Source: Paenibacillus sp. yr247 (GTDB lineage Bacteria > Bacillota > Bacilli > Paenibacillales > NBRC-103111). Taken from it: a DNA stretch of 64,000 nucleotides. The stretch is from assembly GCF_900103825.1 (NCBI RefSeq), contig NZ_FNIF01000002.1, positions 754,694 to 818,693 of the forward strand, in the 5' to 3' direction. Positions 58,823 through 64,000 of this stretch are shown one piece after another (within the stretch, counting starts at the first letter, position 1; every line of letters starts with the position of its first letter). The notes under the pieces were generated by a model. That model worked only from the letters and a program-made list of their open reading frames with translations. It had not been told where the DNA came from and ran no database searches. A program made the position numbers and the translations under genes.

Positions 58823-59773
58823 ATGAAGCAGTATCAATCCTTTGACCCTTCCATTTTAAAATGGTGCGAACAAACGAGTTCCCTTACCCTGCCGCTCCCT
58901 CAACCTTTTCGATATGAGCAAAATCTCGGTTACCTAACTCGATCAACCAATGAATGCCTATTCCATGTGGATAACTTTGATATTTACAAGCTGATTCAGG
59001 TTGGGGATAACCACGTGCTAATCGCTGTTAACAGTGAGTATAATACAGAGCTGCGCATTCAAATAGTCCATAGTATGAACGCTGCCCTTCCCATTTCCGT
59101 TCGTGAAGACGTGGCGCGTTATGTGTGGGAATGGTTTGATCTCGGAACGGATCTTACTCCGTTTTACGAGTTGGCTAAGGGCGATCTCCTGTTGAATCAA
59201 GTCACACAGGACTTTTATGGGCTTCGCTTGATGGGGATTCCTGATCTATTCGAAGCGATGAGCTGGGGCATTATCGGACAGCAGATCAACCTGACTTTTG
59301 CCTATACGCTCAAAAGACGTCTTGTTGAAACCTTCGGTACACAGCTAGAATGGAAAGGGCAGACGTTTTGGGCTTTTCCTACAGCAGAGCGTATTGCCGA
59401 GCTGAATCCTGAAGCCTTGACTGCCTTACAATTCACGGGTAAAAAAGCTGAGTATTTGATCGGCGTTGCCAAGTTGATGGCGGAGGGGCAGTTGGCCAAA
59501 GAGGAGCTGCTGAGGAGGAACGATTTCGCAGAAATGGAGAAAGAGCTCTTACGTATTCGCGGTATCGGCCCGTGGACGGCCAATTATGTGTTGATGCGCT
59601 GCTTGCGGAACGCAGCCGCTTTCCCACTGGCAGACGTTGGCTTACACAACGCGCTCAAGCACGTGCTTAGCTTAGAGCAGAAGCCGACTCTTCCCCATAT
59701 TCGCCAACTTGCTGAAGGCTGGAAAGGTTGGGAAGCTTACGCCACTTTTTACTTATGGCGTGTTTTGTACTAA
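58823..59773 (+). CDS. alkA: DNA-3-methyladenine glycosylase (AlkA type)
   Basis: A 316-residue helix-hairpin-helix glycosylase that excises alkylated purines. The HhH and catalytic segment is LLRIRGIGPWTANYVLMRCL followed by the catalytic Asp271 in PLADVG. WGIIGQQINLTFA is the AlkA-type wedge region, and the N-terminal 120 residues form the extra domain. AGAGGAG precedes its start. It is divergent from adaA, completing an adaptive-response set. Confidence 0.93.
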   Translation: MKQYQSFDPSILKWCEQTSSLTLPLPQPFRYEQNLGYLTRSTNECLFHVDNFDIYKLIQVGDNHVLIAVNSEYNTELRIQIVHSMNAALPISVREDVARYVWEWFDLGTDLTPFYELAKGDLLLNQVTQDFYGLRLMGIPDLFEAMSWGIIGQQINLTFAYTLKRRLVETFGTQLEWKGQTFWAFPTAERIAELNPEALTALQFTGKKAEYLIGVAKLMAEGQLAKEELLRRNDFAEMEKELLRIRGIGPWTANYVLMRCLRNAAAFPLADVGLHNALKHVLSLEQKPTLPHIRQLAEGWKGWEAYATFYLWRVLY

Positions 59774-59794
59774 ACCTTTGGGAGGTATACCGAT

Positions 59795-60424
59795 TTGAAA
59801 AAATTCATTCTTGGTTTAGCATGTGGTGTCCTATTGACCGCCTCGACCGCTGTTTATGCTTCTGGTACAATCCAAGCTTACTTGTTTCCCGTTGCCTTTG
59901 AAATTAATGGGCATGAAAAGAAATTAGACAGTGAATATACAGCATTGAATTTCAACGGTCATGCTTATGTGCCTGTTCGATTTGTTGCTGAAAGTCTTGG
60001 GATGGGTGTCAGGTATATAAATAGTTTAGAATCTGGCAAAGTCATTTCAATTATGGCCGAACCCACGGACGCAGATGAAACTACGAAAAAAGTTTGGAGC
60101 ATCCAATATCGCCTAAACTTAGGACATGATGAAAAATATGTGAAAGACCTTCTTGGTCAGCCTGCCGTGGAAAGAACAAATGACGATCATCAAGAAGCGG
60201 CTTGGCGATATGATATTGCTCCTGCAGCCGGCTATCAGTATGAAGGGCTAACGATTGATATCCATGGCTTGGAACAAGGGAAAATCGGTGCCCAACTTAT
60301 TGTGTTTTGGAAGGAAGGCAAAGTAAATAAAATCGAACTCTGGTACAAACATACGGCGTCAGGAAAAATAGTCACGCATTATGTACTTCCGGATGGTTCT
60401 ACTGCCGGAGCCATTTATGAATAA
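59795..60424 (+). CDS. Secreted copper amine oxidase-like stalk-domain protein
   Basis: A 209-residue exported protein starting with TTG, with GGAGG eight bases before it. The signal peptide (KKFILGLACGVLLTASTAVYA) is followed by a copper amine oxidase N-terminal-like domain (FEINGHEKKLD...AYVPVRFVAESLGMGVRYI), frequent in secreted Paenibacillus proteins, and a C-terminal region of about 120 residues (VKDLLGQPAVERTNDDHQEA) resembling small-protein A-like modules. It probably binds at the cell surface; no enzyme activity is implied. It follows alkA by 21 bases but is likely unrelated in function. Confidence 0.8.
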   Translation: MKKFILGLACGVLLTASTAVYASGTIQAYLFPVAFEINGHEKKLDSEYTALNFNGHAYVPVRFVAESLGMGVRYINSLESGKVISIMAEPTDADETTKKVWSIQYRLNLGHDEKYVKDLLGQPAVERTNDDHQEAAWRYDIAPAAGYQYEGLTIDIHGLEQGKIGAQLIVFWKEGKVNKIELWYKHTASGKIVTHYVLPDGSTAGAIYE

Positions 60425-60443
60425 AGAAATCGCCTGAACCAAC

Positions 60444-60494
60444 TAAAAAGGTTGCCCCTTCGGTCTTTTCAGATCGAAAGAGGTAACCTTTATT
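60444..60494. terminator. Bidirectional terminator
   Basis: AAAGGTTGCC...GGTAACCTTT hairpin with inner CTTTCGGTCT/AGATCGAAAG-type pairing and T-rich flanks for both converging genes. Confidence 0.75.
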
Positions 60495-61301
60495 TTATTG
60501 CTGCGGGGTTGGTGTTGGTGTCGCAGTAGTGCTAGGCTTCCCTTTGAACTTAGGCCCGTCATGTTGCGGTTTAGTCGGATGCACGCCACCTTTTCGCTCA
60601 ACAAAACTTTTCAGCTCGTCGGTTAAACTGTCTTTCAGTTTGGCGATCAGCTGATCTTCTGTGATGCCTTTATCTTGCGCGATTTCAGCAAGTGATTTCC
60701 CAGTTTTGCGCTGTGTACTCAACTCTTCATCAGTAATGCCCAGCACTACAGCGATTTTATGCGGATCACCCCATATGCCGCCTGGCTTACTGCCTCCGCG
60801 AGGTCCTGGAGCACCCTTGAATTCAATTGCTTTGGGTTTTGCCTCGACGATTTTTTTCAGACGTTCCGCTAGGGAAGACTTGAGTTTGTCGGCCTGTTGT
60901 TGCTTTATTTTCCCTGCAGTAAGTGCCTCATCTATTTTCTTCGTCTCGGCTTCCGTTAGTTTATTGAGGAGAGCTTCTTCACTGAGATTAGCTTTGTCCT
61001 GAGCAATTTGCACCAAGGTTTTACCTTGCTTGATCTCCTCTTTCAGCACGGATTGCTCAATCCCAAGGATGGATGCGAAATCTAGCGCACCTCCTTTACC
61101 GATCTCGAAGCTGCCCTTTGCAGACACGCGACCCTCGGAGCTTTTATGATTTCGATCCTTTAGTGTGTCCTTCTTAGGTGCAGGCGTTGCTGTACCGGTT
61201 TCATCAGCGAATACTTGGTTATGCTGAAGCACGAGGCCGCCTCCAATTAGCAAACCTGCTGCCATTGTGCCTACAAGCAATTTTTTGTGAATGAGCTTCA
61301 T
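60495..61301 (-). CDS. Secreted protein with repeated helical 'LGI...LAEIAQDKG' modules
   Basis: A 268-residue exported protein with signal peptide MKLIHKKLLVGTMAAGLLIG...VFA. Two related helical repeats are visible: ILGIEQSVLKEEIKQGKTLV + QIAQDKANLSEEALLNKL (about 80-120) and VLGITDEELSTQRKTGKSLA + EIAQDKGITEDQLIAKL (about 185-225). Each is followed by a helical DELK/ERLKK tail. The end is a Pro/Thr-rich tail (PTPTPQQ). Related modules occur in many secreted Bacillales proteins; the function is not known. Confidence 0.75.
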   Translation of the reverse strand: MKLIHKKLLVGTMAAGLLIGGGLVLQHNQVFADETGTATPAPKKDTLKDRNHKSSEGRVSAKGSFEIGKGGALDFASILGIEQSVLKEEIKQGKTLVQIAQDKANLSEEALLNKLTEAETKKIDEALTAGKIKQQQADKLKSSLAERLKKIVEAKPKAIEFKGAPGPRGGSKPGGIWGDPHKIAVVLGITDEELSTQRKTGKSLAEIAQDKGITEDQLIAKLKDSLTDELKSFVERKGGVHPTKPQHDGPKFKGKPSTTATPTPTPQQ

Positions 61302-61386
61302 CCTGTAACTCCACCTGGTCTATTTTGCTTCAGTATAAAGGATAATTGTGAAGAAAATTTGAATACCAGCTTCATGTTCGTAAATA

Positions 61387-62613
61387 TTAAAGGGCCGACG
61401 CCTTTTTGCGGGTGAGTAAAACAAAGCAAAGGATAGCTCCAATTTCCATCAGAGCTATGATGATGCCTAACGGAACGGCGGTTTGACTGCCGCCAATACC
61501 GACTAGCGGAGCAATTGCGCCTCCTATGATAAAAGAAAGCAGCCCCAATAACGCTGCCGCGCTGCCTGCTGATTTCCCTTGATTTTGTAAAGCCAAGGAG
61601 GAGGTGGTCACGGAGACCGGTCCCACACTGGAAACGATGAAGAAAAAAGCTGCTAAGATCGCATAAAGTCCTGCCCCGGTAAGTGTAGCAATGAACAGCA
61701 ACATGCCGCCAAAAGCGGCTAAAGCAAGCCCCCCGGCTAGCAATCGATGACCGCTCACTTTGCCTGCGAGCCTCCCCGTCACTTGCCCGGCAATGATGAT
61801 ACCAAGACCGTTAATCGCGAAGCAAACACTAAACATTTGCGGAGAAACACCAAAAATGTCCTGCAGTACGAACGGCGAACCCGAAATATAGGCGAACATG
61901 CCGGCAAAGACGAGTCCTTGCGTTAACGCATAGCCCATAAACATGCGGTCTGTGAGTAGGCCGCGAAATGTTCGCAGCGTATTGGTTAGACCGCCTTTGG
62001 AACGACGCTCGGGCGGGTGCGTTTCTTTCAGACCCAGCGTGGCAGCAATCAGCATCAGCACACCGATCAAGCTTAGCATAAGGAATACTCCGCGCCATGA
62101 GGTGAACTGCAAAATTTGTCCGCCAATAATGGGAGCGAGAATGGGAGCAACTCCATTGACCAGCATTAAGAGCGCAAAAAACTTCGTTAGCTCCACACCT
62201 TCATACATATCGCGAACAATCGCACGGGAAATGACGATACCCGCCGCACCAGCCAAACCTTGAACGAATCGCAGGCCGAGGAATATCCAGATGGATGGTG
62301 AGAACATGCAAAGAAGCGAGGAAATTGCATAAATGACGAGTCCGATCAGCAGTGGTATTCGCCTTCCTCGCACATCGCTCACCGACCCTGCAATGAGCTG
62401 ACCGATCGACATGCCGAGCATGCAGGCTGTTAAACTCATTTGTGCCAGCGAGGTATTGGTATGGAGATCATTCGCCAGATTAGGCAGGGCCGGTAAGTAC
62501 ATATCTAGCGAAAGTGGACCGAATGACGCCAGTGAACCAAGCACGAGTATGATCCATAATCGGCTGACACGGCTTGATGAAAGGCTCGCTTGAGTAGCAA
62601 TTTGATTTGACAT
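61387..62613 (-). CDS. Bcr/CflA-type multidrug efflux MFS transporter
   Basis: A 408-residue twelve-helix major facilitator protein. The Bcr/CflA subfamily is shown by LSLDMYLPALPNLANDL in helix 1, SLTACMLGMSIGQLIAGSVS + DVRGRRIPLL (motif A) and RFVQGLAGAAGIVISRAIVR (motif C region). Such pumps export bicyclomycin, chloramphenicol or other small molecules by proton exchange. It is a single gene with a poorly marked ribosome site. Confidence 0.92.
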   Translation of the reverse strand: MSNQIATQASLSSSRVSRLWIILVLGSLASFGPLSLDMYLPALPNLANDLHTNTSLAQMSLTACMLGMSIGQLIAGSVSDVRGRRIPLLIGLVIYAISSLLCMFSPSIWIFLGLRFVQGLAGAAGIVISRAIVRDMYEGVELTKFFALLMLVNGVAPILAPIIGGQILQFTSWRGVFLMLSLIGVLMLIAATLGLKETHPPERRSKGGLTNTLRTFRGLLTDRMFMGYALTQGLVFAGMFAYISGSPFVLQDIFGVSPQMFSVCFAINGLGIIIAGQVTGRLAGKVSGHRLLAGGLALAAFGGMLLFIATLTGAGLYAILAAFFFIVSSVGPVSVTTSSLALQNQGKSAGSAAALLGLLSFIIGGAIAPLVGIGGSQTAVPLGIIIALMEIGAILCFVLLTRKKASAL

Positions 62614-62727
62614 CGCATATCACAAACTTTCATTAGTAGTTTATTTAAGCTAACATTGAGATTTGGTTTTGTCTAGTCGTTCGCTTTTACAAAGTGGGGA
62701 TATTCATCAAGTCTGCGAAGAGCCGAT

Positions 62728-62785
62728 ATAGTCAACTGGCCTGCGAAAACCGACATAGCCAACTTTTCACCTTTCCGCTATAATG
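62728..62785 (+). repeat. Two imperfect tandem repeats before the nuclease-like gene
   Basis: CTGCGAAGAGCCGATATAGT + CAACT (from 62714) recurs 28 bases later as CTGCGAAAACCGACATAGCC + AACT, with about 20 of 25 positions equal. A TATAAT at 62779-62784 lies just downstream. The pair may be a binding site for a regulator or part of an interspersed repeat. Confidence 0.5.
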
Positions 62786-62803
62786 AGTGCTAACGCGACG
62801 AAG

Positions 62804-62848
62804 AACGTCCCTATTCATCCTTTCGATGAATTAGGGGCGTTTTTTATT
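62804..62848 (+). terminator. Terminator between promoter and nuclease-like gene
   Basis: AACGTCCCTATTCATC-CTTTC-GATGAATTAGGGGCGTT followed by TTTTTATTT. It is directed rightwards, although no gene lies upstream on that strand, so it ends a leader transcript of about 55 bases starting after the TATAAT at 62779-62784. Confidence 0.8.
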
Positions 62849-62871
62849 TATACCGAGGAGGAGCTGTAAGT

Positions 62872-63549
62872 ATGAGTTTACATTTTCGCGAGAAGCACCA
62901 AGCCTTTATCGAGTCCCATATCTTTCGTAGATCTGGAGAACGCAAGGGAAAACTTGAACGGGGGCATCAGCATGCAGAGGCGCTGTTTTTGGAACAAGTT
63001 TGGTTTCCGCTGCAAGGACATTTTGAGCATCTGCATCCTGAATATGAAGTTATCGACTGGAGAGGACGCTCGTATTTTGGGGATTTCGCCTATTTACCCG
63101 GTGATGTGAAGTTTATTTGGGAAATCAAAGGCTTCGGTCCCCATGTGCAGGACATGGATCGCAAGCGATACTGCGAGGAGTTAAACCGAGAAATTTTTCT
63201 CCAAGCTCTTGGTTTTCGAGTTGTGTCTTTTGCTTACGATGACGTTGCTCATCGTCCCGAGTTATGTATTACTCTACTCCGAATGCTGCTGAGCCGCTAC
63301 CAGTCTGTTCCCTCTCCTGTGAGCCGAGCTATACTAGCTGAAAAAGAAGTCATCCGACTGCTCCACCAGCTAGCTAGACCGCTGCGCCCTAAAGATGTTG
63401 AAGCACATTTTGCGATCAACCATCGGACAGCCGTGCGACTTCTTCAGTCCCTATGCGCAAAAGGATGGCTGCATCCAATCAGCCGCACAGTAGGAGGCAA
63501 AATCGTCCAATACGAGCTTGCGCGTGGGGTCATGGAGTATTTGGACTAG
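62872..63549 (+). CDS. Endonuclease-fold (PD-(D/E)XK-like, DUF559-type) protein with C-terminal HTH
   Basis: A 225-residue protein. The N-terminal 140 residues have a nuclease-like core: RGHQHAEALFLEQVWFPLQG, RSYFGDFAYLPGDVKFIWEIKG gives the D...E-X-K triad, and EIFLQALGFRVVSFAYDDV follows as in very-short-patch repair/DUF559 nucleases. The C-terminal part is a winged helix (RPKDVEAHFAINHRTAVRLL). It may be a DNA-processing enzyme or sequence-specific binder. GAGGAGG precedes the start; a leader with promoter and terminator lies in front. Confidence 0.7.
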   Translation: MSLHFREKHQAFIESHIFRRSGERKGKLERGHQHAEALFLEQVWFPLQGHFEHLHPEYEVIDWRGRSYFGDFAYLPGDVKFIWEIKGFGPHVQDMDRKRYCEELNREIFLQALGFRVVSFAYDDVAHRPELCITLLRMLLSRYQSVPSPVSRAILAEKEVIRLLHQLARPLRPKDVEAHFAINHRTAVRLLQSLCAKGWLHPISRTVGGKIVQYELARGVMEYLD

Positions 63550-63634
63550 CTGATCTGTACAGTGGAAGGCGTTATGATCAAATGCTAGCTCCGAAGCTGA
63601 GTAAGGAATATCGTCCAAATTGTGCGTGAGGTGT

Positions 63635-63681
63635 TTTAGATTACTTGGAGTAGCTGGCTATTTAACTGGTCTCGGAAGTTT
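63635..63681. repeat. Left copy of a 44-base direct repeat
   Basis: TTAGATTACTTGGAGTAGCT + GGCTATTTAACTGGTCTCGG recurs in similar form at 63951-63994 (TTAGATACTTGTAGTAGCAG + GTTATTTACATCTGGCCTCG). The two copies flank the palindromic element between them. Confidence 0.6.
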
Positions 63682-63708
63682 GGCGATAGGCTATTAAAAT
63701 CAGACATG

Positions 63709-63887
63709 ATGTAAAAAGTGCAGTTAATTCCACAAATATCGGTATTTTCAGGAGAGATCATGCAAAAAGTACATTAATTTCGACGCATATTGCCATTTTT
63801 GGTTTAAAATGCAGATATTTGATGTACAAAATACATGATTACTACTCAAAATGCTAAATAAACTGTTATTTGATGTACTTTTTACAT
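63709..63887. repeat. Symmetric cluster of four ATGTA-N5-TACAT palindromes
   Basis: Four 15-base cores, ATGTAAAAAGTGCAG (63709-63723), ATGCAAAAAGTACAT (63760-63774), ATGTACAAAATACAT (63822-63836) and ATGTACTTTTTACAT (63873-63887), are spaced 51, 62 and 51 bases apart. The layout is exactly symmetric about 63798, and the arms between the cores are partly complementary. No gene is present in 63550-64000; the region appears to be a non-coding repeat element. Confidence 0.75.
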
Positions 63888-63950
63888 GTAGTTTGTTGCA
63901 GACGTAATATTTGGCTGCCATATCCCCAAGTCGAGGTCAATTATAGAGAT

Positions 63951-63994
63951 TTAGATACTTGTAGTAGCAGGTTATTTACATCTGGCCTCGGGTG
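63951..63994. repeat. Right copy of the 44-base direct repeat
   Basis: Partner of 63635-63681, about 316 bases to the right, with roughly three quarters of positions equal. It reaches the window edge, so more copies may follow. Confidence 0.6.
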
Positions 63995-64000
63995 ACGGGG

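Noticed and set aside
62714..62770. CRISPR-like repeat pair
   Set aside because: Only two imperfect copies, no regular spacer and no cas genes.
63709..63887. CRISPR array reading of the four spaced cores
   Set aside because: Cores alternate in orientation, spacing is 51/62/51 and symmetric, and the arms are mutually related, which fits a palindromic element instead.

Overview
The window looks like chromosome of a spore-forming member of the Paenibacillaceae, most likely Paenibacillus. Supporting signs are strong GGAGG ribosome-binding sites, a Bacillus-type glnQHMP transporter next to a GlnK/GlnL-like two-component system, a KimA potassium importer behind a c-di-AMP riboswitch, an adaA/adaB/alkA repair set, a YheC/YheD spore-coat ATP-grasp protein, a bacterial nitric oxide synthase and a copper-amine-oxidase-like stalk protein. 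There are no rRNA or tRNA genes, no complete insertion sequence, no CRISPR array and no prophage.

Layout. 0-2.2 kb: the end of an AraC regulator, then an M29 aminopeptidase with its ArsR-type regulator. 2.4-7.6 kb: a thiamine operon read leftwards from a TPP riboswitch (tenI-thiO-thiS-thiG-thiD-thiE), lacking thiF and ending in a broken thiC fragment. 7.8-10.5 kb: a BASS transporter, a lipoprotein, a YbjN-like protein and a remnant. 10.5-22.9 kb: a 12-kb peptidoglycan-sugar locus (murR, murQ, ABC importer without its ATPase, tandem-GNAT, PIG-L deacetylase, namZ, MurNAc/GlcNAc kinase, nagZ, anmK). 23-28.7 kb: rarD, a pirin-hypothetical-nos operon, and an ABC-F gene behind a 47-codon leader and an attenuator. 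28.8-34.9 kb: glnQHMP, a TSUP permease and GlnKL, headed by a GlnR/TnrA box. 35-42.9 kb: capA-like, yheC/D-like, SRAP, DUF1284, Nudix, polysaccharide deacetylase, yqkE and kimA. 43-48.8 kb: type II NADH dehydrogenase, ecsC, and a biotin ECF transporter with a fused EcfA-EcfT, sharing a BirA operator with bioY. 48.8-54 kb: a MarR/SDR pair, a short secreted peptide, an FMN-riboswitch EamA transporter, several gene remnants and another EamA transporter. 54-60.5 kb: ThuA with AraC, a radical SAM enzyme, a broken methyltransferase, and the alkylation-repair genes. 60.5-64 kb: a secreted repeat protein, a Bcr/CflA exporter, a nuclease-like protein behind a promoter-terminator leader, and a symmetric repeat cluster.

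How it works together. The largest system is the peptidoglycan-sugar locus. NamZ and NagZ both lack signal peptides, so the ABC importer probably brings in disaccharides or larger fragments. These would be cut in the cytoplasm, phosphorylated by the MurK-like kinase or AnmK, and opened by MurQ. MurR boxes of the form GAAAT-N3-ATTTC lie at both murQ and murR. The tandem GNAT protein and the PIG-L protein, which has Gly where the catalytic Asp is expected, form an overlapping pair of unknown role inside this operon and are the best candidate for new biochemistry. Three metabolite riboswitches (TPP, c-di-AMP, FMN), a BirA operator, a GlnR/TnrA box, a TGTGA-N6-TCACA box and a leader-peptide attenuator make the window rich in regulation. 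At least eight gene remnants (thiC, 10.2 kb, 38.8 kb, YrdB, histidine kinase, CBO0543-like, 52.7 kb, methyltransferase) show ongoing local gene decay.
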